DNA of 5,709 bases from Halothece sp. MAG (lineage in GTDB: Bacteria > Cyanobacteriota > Cyanobacteriia > Cyanobacteriales > Rubidibacteraceae): NCBI GenBank assembly GCA_018610095.1, contig JAHEOB010000213.1, positions 1-5,709 on the forward strand, in the 5' to 3' direction. A program made the position numbers and the translations under genes. This document shows positions 1 through 5,084 of the stretch, piece after piece. The notes beneath the pieces were generated by a model. It was given only the letters and a program-made list of their open reading frames with translations, made no database searches and was not told where the DNA came from. Numbering within the stretch: position 1 is the first letter of the stretch; every line of letters begins with the position of its first letter.

Positions 1-656
1 CTTGGCATCAAGGAGGCGAAAGCGGAAGTTGGGAACAAGAAGATGTCTTAGGTGGCTTAGATGTAAAATTGGGAGAACAAGACAAAAAAGATGTTACCCT
101 TGCCATTACAGTGTTAGGGGTTGGCCCCACCCAAGGAAGAACCAATAATGTTAATGCTGCGGTTCCTTTTCAGATCGAAGTAAAAGATGGGGTAATTGAT
201 ACTCGCTATCTTTGGCTCGGTTTTTTTGGAACTGTTACTATGACTATTTTAAGTTACATTTCCGTTAAAAAGACAGTAACGGGCCAAGTAAAAATTAGAA
301 AAACTATTAATGATAGTCAGGCTTCGGAACAAGCTCAAGCTATTTTAGGCGGGGAAAATTCTTTAGTCAAAGTAATCGTTCAGGTACAGCAAACATCTTC
401 TCCCATCCTAAACATTACATTATCAATTAGAGATGGAATGGGAAATCAAATTTATAGTGAACGACATCCAATTCCAGTTAAATCTTATAAAGATTCTTTA
501 CCAGAATTGCAAGAATACTTCATTTTAAAACGACGGGGTTCTTATGGATTTTATGTAGAGGTTACTGGAGGGATTGGTACCATACTAATTGTTAAGGAAA
601 ATGTCAAAACCTTTTCTAGTACTCGTGCGAAAGAAATTACTATTGATGACACTTAA
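1..656 (+). CDS. Two-TM protein, first paralogue (5'-partial)
   Basis: I do not recognise a named family. The reading frame is open from the left edge (first full codon at 3, Trp) and gives 217 residues before the TAA at 654-656. Comparison with the full paralogue at 1278-2291 shows that about 111 N-terminal residues, including the first membrane anchor, lie outside the window. The TTG at 69 is therefore an internal Leu codon and not a start. Visible parts are the end of a soluble, probably beta-rich domain with a Gly/Ser/Trp stretch (WHQGGESGSW), one hydrophobic segment (YLWLGFFGT...ILSYISV, about residues 69-88 of the visible part), and a C-terminal soluble domain with alternating hydrophobic residues (SLVKVIV, LNITLSIRDG, GSYGFYVEV, ILIVKENV). 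The first 88 visible residues are about 91% identical to the paralogue by hand count; the rest is clearly less similar and carries indels. Function is unknown; membrane location is inferred. Confidence 0.85.
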   Translation, partial: WHQGGESGSWEQEDVLGGLDVKLGEQDKKDVTLAITVLGVGPTQGRTNNVNAAVPFQIEVKDGVIDTRYLWLGFFGTVTMTILSYISVKKTVTGQVKIRKTINDSQASEQAQAILGGENSLVKVIVQVQQTSSPILNITLSIRDGMGNQIYSERHPIPVKSYKDSLPELQEYFILKRRGSYGFYVEVTGGIGTILIVKENVKTFSSTRAKEITIDDT

Positions 657-663
657 ATTAATG

Positions 664-684
664 GCCATATTACCATAATATGGC
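664..684 (+). terminator. Hairpin just after first paralogue
   Basis: There is a perfect 9-bp stem, GCCATATTA (664-672) and TAATATGGC (676-684), with the 3-nt loop CCA. It starts 8 nt after the stop codon of the first paralogue. No T-run follows; a HIP1 octamer does. It may be a weak terminator or an mRNA 3'-end stabilising hairpin. The position supports a role at the 3' end, but the missing T tract keeps confidence low. Confidence 0.4.
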
Positions 685-697
685 GCGATCGCTGCTT
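669..697 (+). repeat. Imperfect direct repeat, unit 1
   Basis: The unit consists of ATTACCATAA (669-678), a 5-nt spacer, then CGCGATCGCTGCTT (684-697). The same two blocks recur in the same order at 775-802 with a 4-nt spacer. The second block contains the HIP1 octamer. Unit 1 overlaps the 664-684 hairpin. Confidence 0.6.
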
Positions 698-774
698 CAA
701 AGGATGGACGTTATCGCGTCGCGCTTTAAAAAGCAAGTAAACGTTTCATATATATAACATAAATCAATGACAAG

Positions 775-802
775 ATTACCATAAATTTCGCGATCGCTGC
801 TT
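775..802 (+). repeat. Imperfect direct repeat, unit 2
   Basis: This is the second copy of the two-block repeat: ATTACCATAA (775-784), a 4-nt spacer, then CGCGATCGCTGCTT (789-802). The start-to-start distance from unit 1 is 106 nt. Unlike unit 1, the ATTACCATAA block here is not part of a 9-bp hairpin. Confidence 0.6.
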
Positions 803-905
803 TGTTAAGTAATCGAAGTTATATCATCCCCTATATTTGCGCCATTTTCCCTTTGGAAAGGATTTTAGGGCGCATCATGCTTTAACTCGTCTTTAAAATC
901 AGCCT

Positions 906-928
906 CAAAAATATCACCATCTAGGTGA
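906..928 (-). terminator. Possible intrinsic terminator of DUF350 gene
   Basis: Read on the minus strand there is a short stem TCACC/GGTGA (914-918 and 924-928) with a 5-nt loop, followed by TATTTTTG (T-run at 907-911). It lies 28-50 nt downstream of the stop of the minus-strand DUF350 gene. The stem is only 5 bp, so it is a modest terminator by sequence, but position, strand and T-run all fit. Confidence 0.45.
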
Positions 929-955
929 CAGCAATAAAGACCATTATCATGCCTG

Positions 956-1168
956 TTAAGTGACAATGACACTAATAATAATGGCACTTAGTGAAATAAT
1001 AAAAGCTGATACAAAGATTGCTGCTGCAACATTGCCTTGACGAATTTCTCCCCGATAATCAGTGGGCGTAATCAAATCAAAAGCGCGAATGGCAACATAC
1101 AAAATAATGGAAGCAAAGAATGCCCAGATTACCGTACTTAAAAGTCCTTCTGGATTAATAATGTCCAT
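956..1168 (-). CDS. DUF350 family two-helix membrane protein
   Basis: This is a 70-aa integral membrane protein of the DUF350 (YjfL-like) type, molecular function unknown. Residues about 8-30 and 46-68 are hydrophobic helices. The linker carries the pattern that made me assign the family: D-LITPTDYRGEIRQGNVAAAI, with the charged turn and the GN-AAA entry into the second helix. E. coli YjfL-like members are roughly twice this length and contain two such helix pairs, so this is a single-unit form that probably has to oligomerise. It is the only minus-strand gene here, lying between the two paralogues of the two-TM protein, convergent with one and divergent from the other. A consensus -10 (TATAAT) lies about 40 nt upstream of its start and a hairpin plus T-run downstream. 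DUF350 genes recur next to DUF4178 and polyamine-enzyme genes, which matches the operon on the other strand. The family call is from pattern memory, without a profile search. Confidence 0.78.
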   Translation of the reverse strand: MDIINPEGLLSTVIWAFFASIILYVAIRAFDLITPTDYRGEIRQGNVAAAIFVSAFIISLSAIIISVIVT

Positions 1169-1207
1169 AACCCTTAACCATTGATCATTATCTTCTCTCT
1201 AAAATTG

Positions 1208-1213
1208 ATTATA
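1208..1213 (-). promoter_or_regulatory. Putative -10 box for DUF350 gene
   Basis: The minus strand reads TATAAT, an exact match to the sigma-70 -10 consensus, 39 nt before the DUF350 start codon. At 18-nt spacing the -35 position is TGGAAT (1232-1237), only half matching TTGACA, so activation or an alternative arrangement is possible. I see no comparably good promoter for the divergent + strand gene at 1278. Confidence 0.4.
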
Positions 1214-1230
1214 TGGTAAAAATGATACCA
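1214..1230. promoter_or_regulatory. Dyad TGGTA-N7-TACCA, operator candidate
   Basis: A 5+7+5 inverted repeat lies immediately upstream of the minus-strand -10 box, in the spacer between that box and its weak -35, within the divergent intergenic region. A regulator bound here could affect both the DUF350 gene and the operon starting at 1278. Five-base arms can occur by chance, so this is a candidate only. Confidence 0.25.
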
Positions 1231-1277
1231 GATTCCATGGACGAACGTTTTTGATTTGAATCTAAAGATTTTGTTAT

Positions 1278-2291
1278 ATGTCAGCTCAAATCGAAACCAC
1301 TACAACCAAACGATTTATTGATTACACTTGGATAATTAGTTTAATCTCTCTAAGTTTAGTGATTCTAGCAGGATTTTTCAGTCTGTTTTTTTATCGAGAA
1401 ATTATCGATGAAAGGGTAACTGTTGAGCCTGAACAAACGGTAGAACTAGAGTCAGTCACACTAGAACCTCGTCTGATTGGGGCTTTGCGAATTGATGTGG
1501 AAGCGTTACTCGACACGAGTCGATGGGTGACTTATGAGATTCAACTCTATGATAAGCAGGATCAACTTCTAGCATCTGCTATTAATGAGTCTTGGTATTC
1601 TGCGGGAACTTGGCATCAAGGAGGCGAAAGCGGAAGTTGGGAACAAGAAGATGTCTTAGGTGGCCTAGATGTGAAATTGGGAGAACAAGACAAAAAAGAT
1701 GTCACCATTGCCATTACAGTGTTCGGGGTTGGCCCCGAGCAAGGGAGAACCAATAATGTTAATGCTCCGGTTCCTTTTGAAGTTGAAGTGCAAGATGGCG
1801 TAATTGATACTCGCTATCTTTGGCTCGGTTTTTTTGGAACGCTTACGATGACCATTTTAAGTTACATTTCCGTTCAAAACACGGGTCAAGTTAAAATTAG
1901 GGAAGCCATTAATGATAGTGATGTTGGCGAACGTGCCATTTTGGGGGGCGCAGATTCTTTAGTCAAAGTCATCGTTAAAATCTTAGCAGATGAAACCTCA
2001 CCTGCTAGGCTCTCAGTTAATTTATCGATTAAAGATGGTTTAGGAAACCAAATTTATAGTGAGCGACATCCAATTATGCTTCGATTTCATAAAGATGACG
2101 ACGGAGACATTGAAAAAGCGACAGCAAAATTTCAAGAATTGTTTATTTTAACGCGACGGGGTTCTTATGGATTTTATGTCGAAGTTACGCCTGATGAACC
2201 CGTTGACCGCACTACGCTAATCGTTAAGGAAAATGTTAAAACCGTGACTACTGTAGATGGTATCAAAACAATTACAGTTGATGAAGCGTAA
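1278..2291 (+). CDS. Two-TM protein, second paralogue (full length)
   Basis: This is a 337-aa protein of a family I cannot name. In order: a short polar N-terminus; TM1 at about residues 17-39 (IISLISLSLVILAGFFSLFF); a soluble domain at about 41-178 with beta-like alternation (LIGALRIDVEALL, WVTYEIQLYD) and the Gly/Ser/Trp stretch ending GSWEQEDVLGGLD; TM2 at about 180-199; and a C-terminal soluble domain at about 200-337 (VKVIVKIL, RLSVNLSIKDG, GSYGFYVEV, TLIVKENVK). Two helices would place the middle domain on the opposite side of the membrane from the N- and C-termini. No enzymatic motif, cysteine or lipobox is visible. The ATG at 1278 is the only sensible start because the frame immediately begins the N-terminal anchor; no clear Shine-Dalgarno precedes it, which is common in cyanobacteria. 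It heads the run of four close genes ending at 4701, so it probably acts with the aminopropyltransferase-like and DUF4178 proteins. A scaffold or sensor role is inference. Confidence 0.88.
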   Translation: MSAQIETTTTKRFIDYTWIISLISLSLVILAGFFSLFFYREIIDERVTVEPEQTVELESVTLEPRLIGALRIDVEALLDTSRWVTYEIQLYDKQDQLLASAINESWYSAGTWHQGGESGSWEQEDVLGGLDVKLGEQDKKDVTIAITVFGVGPEQGRTNNVNAPVPFEVEVQDGVIDTRYLWLGFFGTLTMTILSYISVQNTGQVKIREAINDSDVGERAILGGADSLVKVIVKILADETSPARLSVNLSIKDGLGNQIYSERHPIMLRFHKDDDGDIEKATAKFQELFILTRRGSYGFYVEVTPDEPVDRTTLIVKENVKTVTTVDGIKTITVDEA

Positions 2292-2297
2292 GGGAGG
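2292..2297 (+). promoter_or_regulatory. Strong Shine-Dalgarno for 81-aa protein
   Basis: GGGAGG lies 5 nt before the ATG at 2303 and directly after the stop codon (2289-2291) of the preceding gene. It is the clearest ribosome-binding site in the window. It fixes the start of the small gene and supports that gene being real. Confidence 0.75.
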
Positions 2298-2302
2298 TTA
2301 TT

Positions 2303-2548
2303 ATGTTACCAAAGTTTTTCGCGATCGCTGCCTTCTTAATTGCCTTTTTAAGTATTCTTGCAAGTTATACCCAACGCTCTGCTTTAACCCTCGATGAAAA
2401 TCGAGAAGAGTCATCGGTAAATTACTGGCCTCGTCATGACACTCATGTCTCTGGCATTTTTATCGGGGGAAATTTTCAGACAACCCCAGCACGCTCAGAG
2501 TATGGTTATGGCGGATTTCGAGGTGGTGGCCCTGCAGCAGGAAAATAA
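2303..2548 (+). CDS. Small anchored protein with Gly/Tyr-rich tail
   Basis: I do not recognise a family for this 81-aa protein. Residues about 4-23 (KFFAIAAFLIAFLSILASYT) form a signal peptide or single membrane anchor; there is no cysteine, so it is not a lipoprotein. A polar middle (about 25-60, DENREESSVNYWPRHDTH, then VSGIFIGGNFQ) leads into a C-terminal tail rich in Gly, Tyr, Arg and Ala (about 64-81, RSEYGYGGFRGGGPAAGK). The strong GGGAGG ribosome-binding site and the 11-bp and 21-bp gaps to its neighbours make co-expression with the paralogue upstream and the aminopropyltransferase-like gene downstream very likely. It occupies the place where related clusters, as I recall them, encode a small envelope protein (for example DUF4247 or DUF1190 types), but I see no convincing similarity to those. 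It could be an exported partner or substrate of the membrane enzyme; that is inference. Confidence 0.82.
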   Translation: MLPKFFAIAAFLIAFLSILASYTQRSALTLDENREESSVNYWPRHDTHVSGIFIGGNFQTTPARSEYGYGGFRGGGPAAGK

Positions 2549-2569
2549 CTGAATTTCGCGTAAGCAATT

Positions 2570-4081
2570 ATGAAGCCCCAACAACGCAATCTGCTGCTAT
2601 TAGCTGCTGCCATCTCCTCAGCCAGTGGCTTAGCCAGTGAACTGTTACTGGGAACACTTAGCAGTTATCTCGTCGGTAATGAAGCTTTGTCTTATGGCAT
2701 TGCCGTAGGAGGATTCCTGGCAGCCATGGGAGTGGGCTCATATTTAAGTCGTTTTGTCAGCAATCAAGGAAACTCCCTATTAGGGGCTTTTATGAGCGTC
2801 GAATTGCTAATTGCTCCCATGAATGCCATGTTACCCGTAGCCTTGTTCATGATCTTTGTGTTTGGGGGGCAAGTTTGGTTAGGACTTGCGTTAGTTACCC
2901 TAATTTTAGGTACGTTAGCGGGATTAGAAATTCCACTGTTAACGCGCATGGTTGAGGAACAAGAGGGGGTTAAAGATGCCCTAGCAGGGGTACTTGCCAT
3001 GGATTATTTTGGGGCATTAATCGGTTCACTCGCCTTTCCAGTGGTGATGTTACCCTTAGTGGGAATGTTTCCCTCCGCTGCCATTTTAGGAATTCTTCCT
3101 GCGGTAATGGTCTTTTTTTTAGGACGCAGTTTTCGACAATTCAGGCGATGGCAGTTTTTTGGGTTAGTAATGGTCGGGGCTTTAACTATTTTTGCGTTTT
3201 TTGTGGTTCCCTTAACTGAGCGTTTAGAAAATAATCTGTATGGCGCTCCCATTATTGAGCGAGCCCAATCATCTTATCAACGCTTAGTCTTAACTCGCTA
3301 TGGCAATGATATTCGCTTCTTTCTGGATGGAAGACTGCAATTTTCTAGCATTGATGAATATCGTTATCATGAACCGTTAGTGCATCCAGCTTTAGCAGGG
3401 GTTTCTAATCCGAAACGAGTTTTATTATTAGGAGCTGGGGATGGCTTAGCGTTACGGGAAGTTTTGAAATGGAACAGTGTGGAATCCGTTACGGTTCTGG
3501 AATTAGATCCCAAAGTCGTAGAATGGGCAACGGAGCATCCCATCTTAAAAGATATTAACCAGAATGCCTTTGCTGATCCTCGTGTGGAGATTCAATATGG
3601 TGATGCCTTTCAGTTAGTGCCGGAATTAGACAATACCTTTGATGTCATTATTGCTGATTTCCCTAATCCCAGCCGTAAAGTTTTAGCAAAATTATATTCG
3701 TTGGGATTTTATCGACAAATCCAAGCCCATCTCTCCTCTGAAGGCATATTTGTTACCCAAGCCAGTAGTCCCTTTTTTGCCCCTAAAGCCTTTTCTTGTA
3801 TTGCAACAACCTTAGAAGCCATTGAATTAAACGTTCATCCTTATGCCAATAGTGTTCCCAGCTTTGGGCTTTGGGGGTTTGTTTTAGCAACACCAAGCTC
3901 ATTTACACCTGAATTTCCCAAAAGCTTTCCCTTTGAAACGCGTTTCCTGTCCTCTAGCATGGAATCTAATTTATTTAATTTACCAAAAGATTTAAAATTA
4001 AATCAAAACGTGGAAATCAATACACTAGCTCATCCGATTATTGTTCAGTATGAGCGCGATCCCCGCTGGAAATTTTATTAG
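2570..4081 (+). CDS. Membrane-bound spermidine synthase-like protein
   Basis: This 503-aa protein has an N-terminal polytopic membrane domain (about six or seven helices within residues 7-215) fused to a spermidine-synthase-like Rossmann domain (about 225-440). The latter shows LDGRLQ...DEYRYHEPLVHPAL (252-275), the nucleotide-binding GAGDG (288-292, normally GGGDG), acidic ELD (311-313), GDAF (344-347) and DVIIADFPNP (358-367). Spermidine synthases transfer aminopropyl from decarboxylated AdoMet to a diamine. Soluble ones are about 280-300 aa; the extra length here is mainly the membrane half. D291 and D363 match conserved active-site aspartates, but the second Asp of the usual D-x-x-D motif is N366, so amine binding or activity may differ. 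The ATG at 2570 precedes the first helix directly; no Shine-Dalgarno is clear. It lies 21 bp after the Gly/Tyr-tail gene and 26 bp before the DUF4178 gene. No AdoMet decarboxylase is present here. Family assignment is firm; the substrate is not known. Confidence 0.92.
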   Translation: MKPQQRNLLLLAAAISSASGLASELLLGTLSSYLVGNEALSYGIAVGGFLAAMGVGSYLSRFVSNQGNSLLGAFMSVELLIAPMNAMLPVALFMIFVFGGQVWLGLALVTLILGTLAGLEIPLLTRMVEEQEGVKDALAGVLAMDYFGALIGSLAFPVVMLPLVGMFPSAAILGILPAVMVFFLGRSFRQFRRWQFFGLVMVGALTIFAFFVVPLTERLENNLYGAPIIERAQSSYQRLVLTRYGNDIRFFLDGRLQFSSIDEYRYHEPLVHPALAGVSNPKRVLLLGAGDGLALREVLKWNSVESVTVLELDPKVVEWATEHPILKDINQNAFADPRVEIQYGDAFQLVPELDNTFDVIIADFPNPSRKVLAKLYSLGFYRQIQAHLSSEGIFVTQASSPFFAPKAFSCIATTLEAIELNVHPYANSVPSFGLWGFVLATPSSFTPEFPKSFPFETRFLSSSMESNLFNLPKDLKLNQNVEINTLAHPIIVQYERDPRWKFY

Positions 4082-4107
4082 TTAGTCGTTTCTAGGATTA
4101 AAAAATT

Positions 4108-4701
4108 ATGCTTATTGCACTGTTACTGCTTATTATCGTCTTAATACTGCTAGGGATTTATTTTTTATTACGCCAACAACGAGCCGACCCCCAATCGAGT
4201 GAAGAAGAAAATGCCCCAGAAAATCGGAATTTATTTAATCTGCAAGTGGGAGATATTGTGGAATATTTTGATCGCGATTGGATTGTGGAAGGAAAATTAA
4301 TTTATGAAGAAGATGGGTTTACTTGGATGGAATATCTCTTACAAGATCAACAAGATATTCGTTGGTTATCGGTTGAAGAAGATGATCGCGTCGAAGTCAG
4401 TTGGTTACAACCGACACGCAATTTAGATATTCCGCGAAATCCACCGAATCCCTTAACCTTTGACCAAGAAACCTATTATTGTATTGATTCTGGTGTAGCC
4501 AACATGACAAGAGAAGGGTCAGTCTTAAATCGTAATGCAGAACAATGTCGGTATTTCGATTATGAAAGTGACGATGAAAAAGTGTTATCCATTGAAGATT
4601 GGAATGGGGAAATCGAAGTAACTTATGGAAACCCCATTAGTCCCCATGCTCTCTCAATTTTTCCAGGAGGAGGAGAATCCGTCTATGACTCTCGGCGGTA
4701 A
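4108..4701 (+). CDS. DUF4178 domain protein, N-terminally anchored
   Basis: This is a 197-aa protein with one membrane helix at residues 2-22 (LIALLLLIIVLILLGIYFLL), a short acidic/polar linker (about 23-41), then a DUF4178 domain (about 42-186). The recognisable pattern is LQVGDIVEYFDRDWIVEGKL, then YEEDGFTWMEYLL, then RWLSVEEDD (residues 45-93), a small beta-rich unit. The rest (TYYCIDSG, CRYFDYES, EDWNGEIEVTYG) continues the beta pattern and holds the two cysteines, C125 and C147. Biochemical function of DUF4178 is unknown; no catalytic motif is visible. The composition is strikingly acidic. An AGGA motif 10 nt upstream of the ATG may serve as a ribosome-binding site. It lies 26 bp after the aminopropyltransferase-like gene, so it is probably the last gene of the operon begun at 1278. 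The N-terminal helix with the polar bulk after it suggests one soluble face at the membrane; orientation is not certain. Confidence 0.85.
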   Translation: MLIALLLLIIVLILLGIYFLLRQQRADPQSSEEENAPENRNLFNLQVGDIVEYFDRDWIVEGKLIYEEDGFTWMEYLLQDQQDIRWLSVEEDDRVEVSWLQPTRNLDIPRNPPNPLTFDQETYYCIDSGVANMTREGSVLNRNAEQCRYFDYESDDEKVLSIEDWNGEIEVTYGNPISPHALSIFPGGGESVYDSRR

Positions 4702-4714
4702 CCGCTTTGGTTTT
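4694..4714 (+). terminator. Stop-codon hairpin plus T-rich run
   Basis: GCGG (4695-4698) and CCGC (4702-4705) form a 4-bp GC stem, extendable by a G-T pair, whose 3-nt loop is the TAA stop codon of the DUF4178 gene. TTTGGTTTT follows. It could be a weak intrinsic terminator at the operon end; the stem is very short. Confidence 0.3.
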
Positions 4715-4746
4715 CCTTCATATGATGGACAATGTCACATTCCTGT

Positions 4747-4765
4747 TTTTGTTAAATTAACAAAA
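4747..4765. promoter_or_regulatory. 19-bp perfect palindrome, operator candidate
   Basis: TTTTGTTAA (4747-4755), a single central A, then TTAACAAAA (4757-4765) gives two perfect 9-bp arms. With a 1-nt centre it is a poor RNA hairpin but a good shape for a dimeric DNA-binding protein. It ends 26 nt before the ATG of the 52-aa gene, where a repressor or activator would act. I cannot assign a regulator. Confidence 0.45.
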
Positions 4766-4791
4766 GAATAGAAAGTCATCGGTGACAAACT

Positions 4792-4950
4792 ATGAAAAAA
4801 ATCATCTGTTTATTAACCAAACCGTTACGGCTTGCTGCTGGTTTATTCTTTGTGCTTTTAGGAACCATTCCCACTCTCCTAGTTCCAGGATTTGGTCTCG
4901 TGTTAGGGCTACCCTTCCTCATTGTTGGTGGCGCACTGATTTGTGGCTAG
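4792..4950 (+). CDS. Small hydrophobic membrane protein, 52 aa
   Basis: ATG at 4792 to TAG at 4948-4950; the first in-frame stop upstream is at 4783, so this is the only ATG start. The product begins MKKIICLLTKPLRLAAG (basic start) and continues with two hydrophobic stretches, about residues 14-31 and 34-51, separated by PGFG (32-35), a likely tight turn of a helical hairpin. The Pro-Gly turn between helices faintly resembles small PGPGW-type membrane proteins, but I would not assign that family. Clean membrane composition and the positive N-terminus argue for a real gene; a longer frame covering the same bases (4782-4994) reads as Cys/Trp/His-rich nonsense. It is separated from the DUF4178 gene by 90 bp containing a perfect palindrome and is followed by a good terminator, so it may be its own transcription unit. 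Function is unknown. Confidence 0.65.
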   Translation: MKKIICLLTKPLRLAAGLFFVLLGTIPTLLVPGFGLVLGLPFLIVGGALICG

Positions 4951-4993
4951 CAATCATTAACGCTCATAACAATCGTCGTATGACGCAGTTTTG

Positions 4994-5029
4994 AACCGAG
5001 GTGGAACAGTGATCCTTGCCTCGGTTTTT
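4994..5029 (+). terminator. Intrinsic terminator before hisA
   Basis: An 8-bp perfect stem, AACCGAGG (4994-5001) and CCTCGGTT (5019-5026), has a 17-nt loop that can add a GGA/TCC inner stem, and runs into a T tract ending at 5029. It lies 43 nt after the 52-aa gene and ends that transcription unit, isolating hisA from the membrane cluster. Confidence 0.8.
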
Positions 5030-5046
5030 CCTTGTTCACTTATCGA

Positions 5047-5054
5047 TATAAAAT
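5047..5054 (+). promoter_or_regulatory. Possible -10 region of hisA
   Basis: TATAAAAT lies 30 nt upstream of the hisA ATG and after the terminator, which is where a promoter is expected. No good -35 sits at 16-18 nt spacing, so this rests on the -10 match and position only. Confidence 0.3.
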
Positions 5055-5084
5055 CAGAAAAGATTCGATTTATCAAAAACTTCC

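Larger units (their letters stand above)
657..955. other. Non-coding spacer between convergent genes
   Basis: I see no credible gene in these 299 bases on either strand; the longest ATG-initiated frames I followed are below 20 codons. The spacer separates the convergent first paralogue (+) and DUF350 gene (-). It holds two HIP1 octamers (685-692 and 790-797), a hairpin right after the upstream stop (664-684), an imperfect direct repeat (669-697 and 775-802), an imperfect dyad with arms GCGCC (839-843) and GGCGC (869-873) enclosing a TTTCC/GGAAA inner stem, and a likely minus-strand terminator (906-928). Confidence 0.6.

Noticed and set aside
69..656. A complete 195-aa gene starting at the TTG at 69
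   Set aside because: The frame is open to the window edge and aligns upstream of 69 with the paralogue, including 56 identical bases, so this is the middle of a longer gene.
839..873. Dyad GCGCC/GGCGC as a terminator
   Set aside because: The arms are interrupted by mismatches and no T-run follows on either strand; the hairpin at 906-928 is a better minus-strand terminator.
657..955. CRISPR array or transposon end in the spacer
   Set aside because: Only two imperfect repeat units exist with no regular spacers, and no transposase, terminal inverted repeats or target-site duplication can be seen.
2764..3000. Minus-strand frame of 78 codons
   Set aside because: It lies fully inside the membrane half of the synthase-like gene and has Ser/Thr/Asn/Pro-rich composition typical of a shadow frame.
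3004..3252. Minus-strand frame of 82 codons
   Set aside because: It is antisense to the same well-supported gene, with a Lys/Asn/Pro-rich translation and no domain character.
4782..4994. Plus-strand frame of 70 codons
   Set aside because: It needs a non-ATG start, its translation is rich in Cys, Trp, His and Arg, and the better membrane-protein frame at 4792-4950 overlaps it.
5032..5054. TTGTTC (5032-5037) as the -35 of a hisA promoter
   Set aside because: The spacing to TATAAAAT is only about 9-11 nt, too short for a sigma-70 type promoter.
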